64,000 nucleotides of DNA from the NCBI RefSeq assembly GCF_004116385.1, contig NZ_PEIB01000017.1:1-64000 (forward strand), given 5' to 3'. Position numbers and translations under genes: made by a program. The notes under the pieces are model-generated. The model searched no databases, had not been told where the DNA came from, and saw only the letters and a program-made list of their open reading frames with translations. The stretch comes from Veronia nyctiphanis. Lineage in GTDB: Bacteria; Pseudomonadota; Gammaproteobacteria; Enterobacterales; Vibrionaceae. Shown here piece by piece: positions 42,397 through 53,155 of the stretch (position 1 is the first letter of the stretch; each line of letters begins with the position of its first letter).

Positions 42397-44162
42397 TCAC
42401 TGCGTGTCACTGATGACCATCCCTTCACGACGCGGATCTGCTCCACCAGTTAACCCCTTCTTATCGATTTTGATGGCATGAATACCGGATGTCAGGTTGC
42501 GGGTCGTCACTTTGTAACCAGCGGCTTCAAGCGGCGCTTTCATTGATTCTGCTGCGGTGCCTTTTTCAATGTCGTAGGTGCCGAAGCGATTCACGAGGTG
42601 TGGCAGCTCAATGGCCTGTTGGATGCCCATACCCCAGTCAAGATGCGCAATCAGGGTTTTAGTCACGTAACCAATAATTCGGCTGCCACCGGGCGAGCCA
42701 ACGGCCATGTAAGGCACGCCGTTTTTCATCACTATCGTCGGTGCCATGGATGAGCGTGGGCGTTTACCCGGTTCAACGCGATTCGCAATTGGCGTGCCGT
42801 CTTTGTGTGATGAGAAGGAAAAGTCGGTCAGTTCATTGTTGAGCAGGAATCCTCTCACCATCAGACGAGAGCCAAAGCTGTTTTCTATCGTGGTGGTCAT
42901 CGACACCACATTGCCGTCACTATCGACAACCGAAAAGTGGCTGGTGGATGGCAATTCAATCGCGTCATCATCAGCCAAGTGAAGTGCATGACTGAATGAC
43001 GGTGTACCTGCGGAAACAGATGTCAGCGCTTTATCGCTATTGAGCAGCGCTGCGCGTTGTTTGAGGTAATCCGCTTCCAGTAATCCTTCAACTGGGACGG
43101 GCACAAAATCACTGTCTGCCATATAACGTCCGCGATCGGCGAAAGCCAGTCGTGAGGCATCACCAATAAGCTGCCAGCTTCTGACTGAGTCCGGACCAAG
43201 CTCAGACAGCGGGTAATGGCTCAGAATGCCCAGAATTTGGCCGACTGTCAGGCCTCCTGACGACGGGGGCCCCATGCCGCAAATCTCATAGCCATGATAA
43301 GGCGCACAGACAGGCGATCTTTCTTTGACTTCATAATTGGCGAGGTCTTGCATACGTAAGATGCCGGGGTTGCCACTGACATTTCGAACCGTATCGACGA
43401 TATCCTGCGCAATCTCGCTTGATAGAAATGATTGATGTCTTTGGCGACCAGCCTCAGCGTGTCGGCATAATTCGGGTTTTTCAGTACCGTATTTACGGCT
43501 TTGGGCGCGCCGCTCTCATCGAGGAAATGAGCGGCGGTGGCTGGGAAGCGACTCAGTCGCTCCGCATCTTTTTCAATCAAGGAGGCAAGCCGGGGTGAAA
43601 TGGTAAACCCTTTATCAGCCAGTGAAATAGCAGGTGCCAGCAGTCGTGGCCATGCAAGGTTGCCATATTGACGATGGGTATCATGCAAGAGTTTAAGTGT
43701 ACCGGGGACACCGACAGAGCGACCGCCGACAACGGCATCAAAGAATGACATCTTCTCGCCGTCATCAAGCTGGAACAGTCTTGGTGTCGCCAGTGACGGT
43801 GCGGTTTCGCGGCCATCAAAGGTTGTCAGGCGTTTTGCTTTGTTGTCCCAGTAGACCAAAAACGCACCGCCGCCGATCCCCGAGCTTTGCGGTTCGACCA
43901 GTCCAAGAACGGTTTGTATTGCTACCATGGCATCAATGGCACTGCCGCCGTTTCTGAGAATATCAGCACCCGCTTGGCTGGCATGCGGATTAGCGGCACT
44001 TACCATCCATTTTTTGCCTGTGACCTCGACTTGCTGCGTTTGTCCTGTGGCGAGTTCGGGTGCAATGTTGTCAGTGACCTGTTGTTCAGCAAACACAGGG
44101 AAAGCCGATAAGATAAGGGAAAGGAAGAAAACGTTTTTGGAAGCGGCAGAGAAAAGGGTCAT
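42397..44162 (-). CDS. ggt: Gamma-glutamyltranspeptidase (frameshifted in this sequence)
   Basis: Periplasmic Ntn hydrolase cleaving glutathione and other gamma-glutamyl compounds. Signal peptide (NVFFLSLILSAFPVFA); large-subunit motifs ANPHASQAGADILRNGGSA and GIGGGAFLVYWD; autoprocessing/nucleophile Thr in STSHFSVVDSDGNVVS; SRLMVRGFLLNNELTDFS; GSPGGSRII. The frame breaks at about 43414-43418 and resumes IAQDIVDTVRNVSG after one restored base, giving 588 aa. Confidence 0.94.
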
Positions 44163-44284
44163 CTGGTTACTCCGTACCAGTAGTGGGCTGACACGAAGTA
44201 TAGTTTGCCTGACATTGCTCGCTAGGTCTTATCCAATAATATTCATACTTTTCTCAGCAGCATGACAATAATATCAGACAGGGA

Positions 44285-45196
44285 TTAGCAAGCTTCCTGA
44301 GGCTTGGGAGCGGGCTTTTGGCGCTGACGAATGGCGTCATAGATGAAGATAGCCAGTGCGCACCAAATGAAGCCGAACGTTGTCGCTTTGTCTGCGCTGA
44401 AGTCTTCGCCAAAAAACGATACTGCCATGACAAACATCATGCTCGGTCCGATGTACTGGAAGAAACCGAGTGTCGACAGACGGATCTTAGTCGCGGCGCT
44501 GGTGAAACACAGCAGCGGCAAGGTGGTGATCCAGCCTGCTGAGATCAGCAGAAGGTTCAGAGTCATCGGGTTGGCTGTCATGTCTGACGTCGCAGAATCG
44601 GCAAACGCCAATAAATAGATCGCAGCAACAGGTACCATCATCAGTGTTTCGACAAACAGGCCTGTCATCGCATCAAGGTTCACTTTCTTGCGAAGTAAAC
44701 CGTAACAGCCAAATGTGCTGGCAAGTACCAGTGCTATCCATGGCAGTGAGCCAAAGGCAAAAATCTCTACCATGACGCCAATAGTCGCAAGGCCCACAGC
44801 CAGCCATTGCAAGCGACGGAAGCGTTCGCCTAAAAAGACCATAGCGAGCACGACATTAAATAAGGGGTTGATGTAGTAGCCAAGGCTGGCATCCAACAGA
44901 CGATCACTCATGACCGCCCAAGTAAACAGTAACCAGTTGATAGAAATCAGAACCGACGTCACCACCAGATACATCAAGCTTTTGGGTTGTTTGAATAGCT
45001 GACGCACGTTAGACAGCTTTTTGGTGAAAAACAGCAGTAACGCTAATAATAGAAACGACCAGATAATGCGGTGAATCAGCACTTCCTCCGCGGGCACTTC
45101 TGAGACAATTTTGAAGTAAATCGGCGCAATACCCCACATAATGTAGGCGGCCAGTGCCAGTATGACTCCCTGTCGTGTTTTGCTGCTTTCGTTCAC
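44285..45196 (-). CDS. rarD: RarD-type EamA transporter
   Basis: 303 aa, ten hydrophobic helices. N-terminus QGVILALAAYIMWGIAPIYFK and the WLLFTWAVMSDRLLDASLGYYINPL region are typical of RarD (originally linked to chloramphenicol sensitivity; physiological substrate unknown). Divergent from recQ over 278 bp that contain no other gene. Confidence 0.92.
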   Translation of the reverse strand: MNESSKTRQGVILALAAYIMWGIAPIYFKIVSEVPAEEVLIHRIIWSFLLLALLLFFTKKLSNVRQLFKQPKSLMYLVVTSVLISINWLLFTWAVMSDRLLDASLGYYINPLFNVVLAMVFLGERFRRLQWLAVGLATIGVMVEIFAFGSLPWIALVLASTFGCYGLLRKKVNLDAMTGLFVETLMMVPVAAIYLLAFADSATSDMTANPMTLNLLLISAGWITTLPLLCFTSAATKIRLSTLGFFQYIGPSMMFVMAVSFFGEDFSADKATTFGFIWCALAIFIYDAIRQRQKPAPKPQEAC

Positions 45197-45474
45197 GGTT
45201 CGTTCCCACCAGAAGATAGATAAGAGAATGCAGATATTCAGACTCTACTGGACAGATTCTGTGCGAGATTTTTATGGCTTCAGCGAGAATTGTCCGAATA
45301 ATGTACTGACTTTCGCAGTATATGTGTGATTCAAGTCTGTTGATAGCCTTTGGCGGTAGTTAAGGAAGAGATCGTGCAAAAACAGACAAAAATATCGTCA
45401 ATACTCGGATGCTGCCACTTTTCTGATCGCGCAGGCAGGTTTAGAATGGCCGCCTGAAAATGAAGAGAGGTGAT

Positions 45475-47316
45475 ATGTCCAGCATCGAACAATCTGCGTC
45501 GCAGCCAAACAGCGAAACGGTCCTTCAGCAAGTGTTTGGTTACCATGAATTCCGCGACGGCCAGAAAGAGGTAATCGATGCGGTGGTCGCCGGGTTAGAT
45601 TGTCTGGTGATCATGCCTACTGGTGGCGGAAAAAGTCTCTGTTACCAAATTCCTGCCCTGGTGCGTGAGGGGCTGGCCATTGTTATCTCTCCCTTGATTT
45701 CACTGATGAAAGACCAAGTCGATCAATTGCTGGCCAATGGTGTGCAGGCTGCCTGTCTGAATTCCTCTATGTCACCGGAAGCGCAATCCGAGACGTGGCA
45801 GAGAGTCCATCAAGGTGAACTGAAGCTGCTCTACGTATCGCCAGAGCGCGCGTTGATGAGCGATTTTGTTGAGCGGATGCAAAGCAAGACCATCAACCTG
45901 ATTGCGGTGGACGAAGCGCACTGTATTTCTCAATGGGGACACGATTTTCGACCTGAGTATGCCCAGCTTGGTTCGCTGAAACAGTATTTTGGTCAGGCCC
46001 CTGTGGTCGCATTAACGGCTACCGCTGATGAGACAACCCGTCAGGATATTTGCCAGCGCCTGAATCTGGCCGAGCCTCACACCTATCTGGGTAGCTTCGA
46101 TCGCCCCAATATTCGTTATACCTTGTTGGAAAAACACAAACCGCAAGCCCAACTTGTCCGCTTTCTCGCCTCGCAAAAAGGGCTCAGTGGCATCGTCTAT
46201 TGCAATAGCCGCAAGAAAGTCGAGCAGGTCACCGAAAAGCTGTGCGACCAGAATATCCGCGCTGCGGGCTACCATGCTGGGATGACGACCGATGAACGTG
46301 GTCGTGTGCAGGAAGCTTTTCAGCGAGATGATGTGCAGGTAGTGGTTGCCACCGTCGCTTTCGGTATGGGGATCAACAAGCCCAACGTCAGGTTCGTAGT
46401 GCACTTCGATATACCGCGCAATATTGAGTCCTACTATCAGGAAACTGGTCGGGCAGGGCGTGACGGTTTACCCGCTGAAGCGGTGATGCTATACGACCCT
46501 TCAGATATTGGCTGGCTTTACCGTTGCCTCGAAGAAAAACCAGAAGGGCCACAAAAGCAGGTGGAAAGCCACAAACTGCATGCCATGGGAGCCTTTGCTG
46601 AGGCACTGACTTGCCGACGTCTGGTGCTGCTGAATTATTTCGGTGAATACCGGGAGTCGCCCTGCGGTAACTGCGATATTTGCCTCGATCCGCCGACGTT
46701 ATTCGACGGCACTGAGCAAGCGCAGAAAGCATTGTCCTGTGTTTATCGGGTGAATCAGAGCTTCGGCGTTGGTTATGTGGTTGAAGTGCTGCGAGGCATG
46801 CAAAACCAGCGAATCAAAGATCATGGTCATGAAAAGCTCAGCACTTACGGTCTTGGCAAAGAGGAGAGCCATGAATACTGGGTCAGCATTTTCCGTCAGC
46901 TTATCCACCGCGGTTACTTGTTCCAAAATATTGCCAGAAGCTCGGTACTTCAGCTGACCGAAGAGGCTCGCCCGCTGCTGCGTGGCGAGTTGGCACTCGA
47001 ACTTGCAGTACCCAGACTCGGCCTCAACCCGAGAAGCAAAGCCGACAAACTGGGTAAACGGAATTACGATAAAAAGCTTTTCGCCAAACTGCGTAAGCTA
47101 CGCAAAGCCATTGCAGATGACGAAGACATTCCACCTTATGTGGTTTTCAATGATGCCAGCCTGATTGAAATGGCTGAGATGGTGCCGACATCGCAAGCTG
47201 AAATGCTGGCGGTCAATGGCGTGGGGCAACGTAAGCTCGAAAAATACGGTTGTGCATTCCTCGATTTGATTGAAGACCATATCACGCTCACCGATGAGGA
47301 CAGACACTATGGATGA
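45475..47316 (+). CDS. recQ: ATP-dependent DNA helicase RecQ
   Basis: 613 aa from ATG 45475 (MSSIEQSAS), chosen because AGAGAGGTG precedes it while the 45460 ATG has none. Walker A TGGGKSLCYQIP, DEAH (VDEAHCISQWGHDFRPEY), RecQ zinc site (CRRLVLLNYFGE; CGNCDICLDPP), winged helix and C-terminal HRDC domain. Unwinds D-loops and forked DNA in RecF-pathway repair. Confidence 0.97.
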   Translation: MSSIEQSASQPNSETVLQQVFGYHEFRDGQKEVIDAVVAGLDCLVIMPTGGGKSLCYQIPALVREGLAIVISPLISLMKDQVDQLLANGVQAACLNSSMSPEAQSETWQRVHQGELKLLYVSPERALMSDFVERMQSKTINLIAVDEAHCISQWGHDFRPEYAQLGSLKQYFGQAPVVALTATADETTRQDICQRLNLAEPHTYLGSFDRPNIRYTLLEKHKPQAQLVRFLASQKGLSGIVYCNSRKKVEQVTEKLCDQNIRAAGYHAGMTTDERGRVQEAFQRDDVQVVVATVAFGMGINKPNVRFVVHFDIPRNIESYYQETGRAGRDGLPAEAVMLYDPSDIGWLYRCLEEKPEGPQKQVESHKLHAMGAFAEALTCRRLVLLNYFGEYRESPCGNCDICLDPPTLFDGTEQAQKALSCVYRVNQSFGVGYVVEVLRGMQNQRIKDHGHEKLSTYGLGKEESHEYWVSIFRQLIHRGYLFQNIARSSVLQLTEEARPLLRGELALELAVPRLGLNPRSKADKLGKRNYDKKLFAKLRKLRKAIADDEDIPPYVVFNDASLIEMAEMVPTSQAEMLAVNGVGQRKLEKYGCAFLDLIEDHITLTDEDRHYG

Positions 47317-47629
47317 AATGATGTTGTTACCGTTTAACCCAGACAGTGGACGCCTTATTCTTACTTCTTCCTCGCTGGACTTTGACAGTGCAGAGACGGT
47401 AGCAGAGTCATTTTTCACTCTTATCGGCGCCACAGTGAAAGAAAAGCAACTCGACGCTGATTTGCTAAGCTGGCTAATTGACTTTGAAGGTTGTCAGTTG
47501 ATGGCGAAGGCAGAGCACTACTCGGCGAGTCTGTGGCTTGAGACCATGGGAGAGAATGGACTGGAAGAATTGCTGTTTCTGTCTCAGTGGCTACCAGAGC
47601 GAGCGGGTATCCAAATCGCCTCTTTTTAA
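47309..47629 (+). CDS. Small acidic protein downstream of recQ (DUF3630-like)
   Basis: 106 aa; ATG at 47309 overlaps the recQ stop. Contains FEGCQLMAKAEHYSASLWLE and ends LPERAGIQIASF. I recognise it as the DUF3630-type protein often found behind recQ in vibrios; function unknown. The coupling implies co-expression with RecQ. Confidence 0.75.
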   Translation: MDEMMLLPFNPDSGRLILTSSSLDFDSAETVAESFFTLIGATVKEKQLDADLLSWLIDFEGCQLMAKAEHYSASLWLETMGENGLEELLFLSQWLPERAGIQIASF

Positions 47630-47695
47630 CCCCGCTTTTTGCTGTATAATCGCCCGCTTTCGCGCCTGACGGCAAAGCGTCGGGCAAATAATGTG

Positions 47696-47732
47696 TTTTG
47701 GGTTCCCTCACCCCCAAATGACAAAAAGGTAC
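47696..47732 (+). promoter_or_regulatory. preQ1-I riboswitch upstream of yhhQ
   Basis: P1 stem TTGGG (47698-47702)/CCCAA, loop TTCCCTCACC, and A-rich tail ATGACAAAAAGG ending 7 nt before the yhhQ ATG. This is the small H-type pseudoknot layout of class I preQ1 aptamers, which in gammaproteobacteria precede COG1738 transporters. The tail GG that would pair with the loop is also the Shine-Dalgarno, so ligand binding should block translation. Identified by eye, without covariance search. Confidence 0.78.
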
Positions 47733-47735
47733 AAT

Positions 47736-48398
47736 ATGAACTCCTTTACTCCTTCGCAGCTTCGTAAGGCGCTGTCTTACCTTGTTGTTTTCCACCTATT
47801 GATCATTGCGTCTAGCAATTACTTGGTTCAGCTTCCGTTTACTCTGTTTGGATATCACACCACTTGGGGAGCGTTCACTTTTCCGTTCATCTTTTTGGCA
47901 ACCGATCTGACTGTCAGGATCTTTGGTGCCGAGATGGCAAGAAGAATCATTTTCTGGGTGATGATCCCCTCTCTGTTAATTTCCTACGTGTTGTCCGTGC
48001 TGTTCCTCGATGGGCAATATCAAGGATTGGCTGATCTAACGAACTTCAATCTGTTTGTTGCTCGGATCGCGATTGCCAGCTTTATGGCATACCTGCTCGG
48101 GCAGATCCTCGATATTCATGTATTCAACAGATTACGTGCGCTTAAGCAATGGTGGGTAGCACCGACCTGTTCGACCCTGATAGGGAACGCGTGCGATACA
48201 CTCGCTTTCTTCTTCATTGCTTTCTACAACAGCCCAGATGCCTTTATGGCGGAGCACTGGACGGAAATCGCGCTGGTGGATTACAGCTTTAAACTGATTA
48301 TCAGCCTTGGTCTGTTTATTCCCATGTATGGTGTGTTGCTCAACTTCCTGATTGGCAAACTGACCTCATCGACCAGTTCTCACTCTCAGACAGCCTGA
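47736..48398 (+). CDS. yhhQ: Queuosine precursor transporter YhhQ
   Basis: 220 aa, six to seven hydrophobic helices; NYLVQLPFTLFGYHTTWGAFTFPFIFLATDLTVRIFG is the COG1738 signature. Imports 7-cyano- and 7-aminomethyl-7-deazaguanine for tRNA queuosine. ATG 47736 follows AAGG inside the preQ1 aptamer tail; the earlier in-frame ATG at 47691 lies inside the leader and is rejected. Confidence 0.95.
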   Translation: MNSFTPSQLRKALSYLVVFHLLIIASSNYLVQLPFTLFGYHTTWGAFTFPFIFLATDLTVRIFGAEMARRIIFWVMIPSLLISYVLSVLFLDGQYQGLADLTNFNLFVARIAIASFMAYLLGQILDIHVFNRLRALKQWWVAPTCSTLIGNACDTLAFFFIAFYNSPDAFMAEHWTEIALVDYSFKLIISLGLFIPMYGVLLNFLIGKLTSSTSSHSQTA

Positions 48399-48415
48399 AA
48401 AATAAAGTAAACAAA

Positions 48416-48440
48416 CAACCGGCCACTGCGCCGGTTTTTT
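48416..48440 (+). terminator. Terminator of yhhQ
   Basis: AACCGGC/GCCGGTT stem followed by eight T. Confidence 0.88.
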
Positions 48441-48540
48441 TTATCCTCAACGTCACTCAATGAAGGCAATACGCTGCTCGGTATCGCTCGGCGCTATAAT
48501 GAAACAAGCAAAGAGTCTGTCTTCAGAGTAAGGGTGATTT

Positions 48541-48972
48541 ATGGAGATTCGAGAAGGCACACTGGCCGAGGCACTGGATGTTTTAGTCAAGATTGATGAG
48601 TTCGAACAGGGCGAGACTCTGGCCTCAATGACACGTCGTATTGGTGATAAACCCAGTTTGGTTCTGGTTGCTGACGATGGCAACGAATTAGTCGGAGTCA
48701 ATATTGGCTATCAGCTTGATGACGATTGCTTTTATAGTTGGTTGGGCGGGGTCACCGCCAAGAGTCGACGTAAGGGAATTGCCAAGGCCCTAATGAATGC
48801 TCAGGAAGATTGGGTAAAGATTCGGGGCTACCAGACCATCCGAGTTAAATCACGCAACTGTTTTCCTGAGACAGTGAGTTTGTTGTTAACTCGCAAATAT
48901 CAGGTCGAACACCTGGAAAAGCAGGGCTCCTTGGACCAATATCGGCTCCATTTTGTGAAGCTGATCACGTAG
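48541..48972 (+). CDS. GNAT-family N-acetyltransferase
   Basis: 143 aa. The acetyl-CoA motif A is seen as SWLGGVTAKSRRKGIAKALMNAQEDW (residues about 68-93), followed by GYQTIRVKSRN. AAGGGTG Shine-Dalgarno. Monocistronic; substrate not predictable. Confidence 0.88.
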   Translation: MEIREGTLAEALDVLVKIDEFEQGETLASMTRRIGDKPSLVLVADDGNELVGVNIGYQLDDDCFYSWLGGVTAKSRRKGIAKALMNAQEDWVKIRGYQTIRVKSRNCFPETVSLLLTRKYQVEHLEKQGSLDQYRLHFVKLIT

Positions 48973-49006
48973 AGACTATCATTTAAACAAAAAAAAGAAA
49001 AAAGAT

Positions 49007-49036
49007 TTGCCAAACGCTAATGAGAATGATTATTAT
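49007..49036 (+). promoter_or_regulatory. ryhB promoter with overlapping Fur box
   Basis: TTGCCA (49007-49012), 18-bp spacer, TATTAT (49031-49036). The 7-1-7 Fur box TGAGAAT-G-ATTATTA at 49021-49035 matches TGATAAT-N-ATTATCA at 12 of 14 arm positions and covers the -10, so Fe-Fur would block transcription. Confidence 0.85.
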
Positions 49037-49042
49037 TAAGTT

Positions 49043-49178
49043 GTACCCAGCGCACTGACACATCAGCGAGTTGGATACACGACATTGCTCACATTGCTTC
49101 CAGTAAATTTGCATATGACCAGGCAATACTTAGGTCAACTATCATGCAAGCGACGCCCACAACGGCGTCGCTTTTTTC
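49043..49178 (+). ncRNA. ryhB: RyhB small RNA (iron-sparing regulator)
   Basis: The seed region CGACATTGCTCACATTGCTT (49080-49099), preceded by CA and continued by CCAGTA, is identical to the core of enterobacterial RyhB that pairs with sodB, sdh and other iron-protein mRNAs. A Fur-controlled promoter lies upstream and an intrinsic terminator (AGCGACGCC/GGCGTCGCT plus T-run, 49149-49178) closes it. Length about 136 nt from an estimated start near 49043; longer than E. coli RyhB (90), as is usual in vibrios. Convergent with elbB. Confidence 0.93.
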
Positions 49179-49196
49179 TTTTTTGCCTCTTTACAT

Positions 49197-49847
49197 TTAA
49201 GCCAACTCAACCAGTTTTTTAACCAGCCCGTTGATACCTTTTGAGGTTTCGCTAATAGTGGATGCCAGCATATATGCAGGTGTTGAGAGCAATTTACGTT
49301 TTTGGTCCAACACGAAATCGTCCACTGGGCATTCAATATGCTCGCCACCCATGGCATTGAAGGCTGCTGCTGTATCCGGGTCACTACCTATGGTGCCTTT
49401 CGCACCAGCACCATAAACAGCAGGGATCATGACGGGTGAGATGCAAATATAGCCAGCAGGTTTTTCTGCTTCAGCAAATGCAGTGCAGACTGTTTTTACG
49501 TCATCGTTCAGTACCATCTCTGCACCATTAACGGCAAAGTCACACAGGTTTTTGGCAACACCAAATCCGCCAGGGATCAATAAGGCGTCAAAGTCGCTTT
49601 CATTCAGTTCTGAAAGAGGTGACACGTCACCACGTGCGATGCGTGCAGATTCAGCAAGCACGTTGCGTTTCTCTTCCGACTCTTCTCCTGCTTTGTGATT
49701 AATCACATGCATTTGTTGTACGTCAGGGGCAAAGCAATGCCAACTTGCGCCGTTTTCTTCAAGGGCCAGCAAAGATAAAACAGACTCATGGATCTCTGAG
49801 CCATCAAATACACCACACCCTGACAGGATCACAGCTACTTTTTTCAT
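49197..49847 (-). CDS. elbB: Isoprenoid biosynthesis/glyoxalase-like protein ElbB (DJ-1/PfpI family)
   Basis: 216 aa; ATG 49847 with TAGGAGAG. MKKVAVILSGCGVFDGSEIHES, ALLIPGGFGVAKNLCDFAVNG, GYICISPVMIPAVYG (nucleophile-elbow cysteine in YICIS) and CPVDDFVLDQKRKLLSTPAYM match ElbB. E. coli ElbB has weak glyoxalase III activity; physiological role uncertain. Confidence 0.94.
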   Translation of the reverse strand: MKKVAVILSGCGVFDGSEIHESVLSLLALEENGASWHCFAPDVQQMHVINHKAGEESEEKRNVLAESARIARGDVSPLSELNESDFDALLIPGGFGVAKNLCDFAVNGAEMVLNDDVKTVCTAFAEAEKPAGYICISPVMIPAVYGAGAKGTIGSDPDTAAAFNAMGGEHIECPVDDFVLDQKRKLLSTPAYMLASTISETSKGINGLVKKLVELA

Positions 49848-50274
49848 TTTCTCTCTCCTAGGTAGCAAGCCAATAACAATCAAATCGCCATATTGAACAG
49901 TGTTTTGTTGTGGGGGTCAATATCATCATCACGATAATGACGAAAAGAAGAAACCTTTTCTGATCCTGTTGTTACAGATGAGAACTGTGATGGAAAAATT
50001 CGATCCAGTCTTTCATACGGTATTTATTTTTCCACAATGCATGATCCCCGACCGATCCTGAGAACGATCGATTGAATAGATATAAGTAACTAATTTTAAT
50101 GATTTTAAAATCTGTAAGTAAGTTTCACACACGATTGATCTGATTGTGAAAAAATAAATACCAACAAACTTATCCACAGATGAAGACGCAATATGTGAAA
50201 AGCAGGGTTAACAGAAAACATGAGTCGTGGCATCCTACCTTTCTCATTAAATTTCCCGGCTATCTGACTATATT
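49848..50274. other. 427-nt intergenic region upstream of polA with a DnaA box
   Basis: No ORF is supported. It contains one perfect DnaA box TTATCCACA at 50170-50178 and a one-mismatch copy (TTTTCCACA) near 50030, plus several GATC sites between 50040 and 50150. Whether these bind DnaA or matter for polA expression is unknown. Confidence 0.4.
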
Positions 50275-53054
50275 ATGGCGACTATTCCTGAAAATCCGTT
50301 GATCCTTGTTGACGGCTCCTCTTACCTATATCGCGCTTACCATGCTGCACCTAACTTTACCAACGCTCAGGGTGAGCCTACGGGCGCTGTTTATGGTGTT
50401 GTTAATATGTTGCGCAGTCTGGTAAAGCAATTTCCGTCTTCACCTGTTGCAGTGATATTTGATGCTAAGGGTAAAACGTTCCGTGACGACATGTATGCCG
50501 AATACAAAGCACATCGCCCGCCAATGCCGGATGATCTGCGTTGCCAGATAGAACCATTGCACACCATCATCAAAGCCATGGGCTTCCCAATGTTAGTCAT
50601 CGATGGCGTGGAAGCCGATGATGTGATTGGTACATTGGCTGTGCAGGGATCTGCAGCCGGTATCCCGGTATTGATCAGTACCGGTGATAAAGATATGGCG
50701 CAGCTGGTGGATGAGAATGTCACACTCATTAATACCATGACCAATGTGGTGATGGACCCCCAAGCCGTCCACGATAAGTACGGTTTTGGACCCGAACATA
50801 TTATCGACTACCTCGCTTTGATGGGAGACAAGGTCGATAATATTCCCGGTGTACCAGGTGTCGGAGACAAGACCGCGACAGCCCTTATTGCGGGTATAGG
50901 TGGCCTTAACGATCTTTATGACAACCTTGATAAAATTGCTGATCTTGGTTTCCGTGGTTCGAAAACCATGGCCAAGAAGCTTACTGAGAACAGAGAGAAT
51001 GCGTTGCTTTCTTACGAACTAGCAACCATCAAGCTTGATGTCGAACTTCCGTTTAAACCCAATGAACTGGTGAATGGTGAGCCTGATACAGACAAGCTGG
51101 TTGAGATGTACACCCACCTGCAGTTCCGCCGCTGGTTGGCGGAAGCAAAAGATGGCGTGGCGATGCCAACCGGAGACAGTGCGAGCAAGGCGTCTGGTAA
51201 TGAAGCGTCTGATGAAGCGGAACCTGCTCACGCAAGCGTCGATCGCAGCAACTACGAGACTATTCTGACTGAAAGCGACTTTCAGCGTTGGATGGATAAA
51301 TTACGCGCTACGGACGTTGTTGCTTTTGATACTGAGACCGACAATCTTGATTACATGGAAGCCAACCTTGTCGGTGTTTCATTTGCCGTCGCTGAAGGCG
51401 AAGCGGCTTATGTGCCTGTTGCGCACGACTACCTAGACGCGCCAGAACAGTTAGAGCGTGATTGGGTCATTGAACAAATGAAAGAGTGGCTGGAAGACCC
51501 TGCGTCTGCCAAAGTGGGCCAGAACCTCAAGTACGATGCGAGTGTGCTGGCTCGTTATAATATCGCGATGCGCGGCATTGCTTACGACACCATGCTTGAA
51601 TCTTATGTCTTTAACAGTGTGGCGGGCCGTCATGATATGGACAGCCTTGCGCTTCGTTATCTGAACCACACTTGTATCAGCTTTGAAGAGATTGCAGGTA
51701 AAGGTAAAAAGCAGCTGACGTTTAACCAAATTCAGCTTGAGCAGGCGTCGCCATATGCTGCGGAAGATGCCGATATCACCCTGCGCCTGCACAACTACCT
51801 CAAAGACAAAGTCGAATCCGATGACGCGCTGAAAACCATTTTTGAGCAATATGAAATGCCTTTGGTTCCCGTTCTTTCCAGAATGGAGCGAAACGGCGTA
51901 CTTATTGACAGTATGATGCTGTCTGCTCAGTCATCAGAGCTGGCGATCAGACTCGATGAGATAGAAAAGAAAGTATATGAAATTGCCGGTGAAGAGTTCA
52001 ATCTGAGTTCACCAAAACAGTTGCAGGCAATATTGTTCGAGAAAATGGGATTACCCGTCATTAAAAAGACACCATCGGGTACGCCATCAACCAATGAGGA
52101 GGTCCTGCAAGAGCTGGCTCTGGATTACCCGCTGCCGAAGCTTATTCTCGAATACCGTGGTTTGGCGAAGCTGAAATCTACTTACACTGAGAAACTGCCC
52201 AAGATGGTTAACCCTCGCTCGGTAGAGTGCACACCTCTTATCATCAGGCGGTTACTGCGACAGGCCGTCTGTCGTCAACCGATCCGAACTTGCAGAATAT
52301 TCCAGTACGAAATGAAGAAGGGCGTCGTATTCGTCAGGCATTCGTTGCTCCTGAAGGTCGTGCAATTTTGGCTGTCGACTATTCTCAGATTGAGCTTCGT
52401 ATCATGGCACACTTGTCTGGCGATAAGGCGCTGCTTACTGCCTTCCGTGATGGTAAGGATATTCACACTGCCACCGCCGCAGAGGTCATGTGCGTAAGCC
52501 TGGATGACGTGACCGCAGAAATGCGCCGTCGCGCCAAAGCCATCAACTTTGGTTTGATTTACGGTATGAGTGCATTTGGGTTGGCAAAACAGCTTGGTAT
52601 TCCTCGTGCAGAAGCCCAGCAGTATATGGACCTGTATTTCGAGCGCTACCCGGGTGTCAGACAATATATGGAAAGTACGCGCCTGACAGCAGCAGAGCAG
52701 GGCTATGTTGAGACCATTTTTGGCCGTCGATTGCACTTACCGGAAATCAAATCTCGCAACGGTATGCGCCGAAAAGCCGCTGAACGTGCTGCGATCAATG
52801 CCCCAATGCAAGGCACTGCCGCCGATATTATTAAGCGCGCAATGATTTTGGTGGATAACTGGCTGCAACAGCAACCTGAAGAGACTGCCACTTTGATCAT
52901 GCAGGTACACGATGAACTGGTTCTGGAAGTAAACAACGAAGATTTACAACGTGTCGACGATGAAATTTGCCGATTAATGGAGTCAGCCGCTGATCTGGCG
53001 GTGCCACTGATTGCCGAGTCAGGCTCTGGAGACTGCTGGGATAAGGCCCATTGA
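50275..53054 (+). CDS. polA: DNA polymerase I PolA (frameshifted in this sequence)
   Basis: 926 aa after repair (E. coli 928). 5'-nuclease domain ([38 protein letters not shown]), 3'-5' exonuclease domain with active DxE ([14 protein letters not shown]) and polymerase motifs A ([16 protein letters not shown]), B ([14 protein letters not shown]) and C ([11 protein letters not shown]). The frame breaks at about 52218-52221 (NPRS) and resumes [19 protein letters not shown] after one restored base. Followed by spf as in E. coli. Confidence 0.96.
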
Positions 53055-53155
53055 GATCAGTCACTTAAATTTCGATAAAAAATAAGTACTATCGCGATTA
53101 GATTATTTTTGAAATAAACTTTCAGTTTGTGCTTTATTTAATCAGCCAAGTGCGA

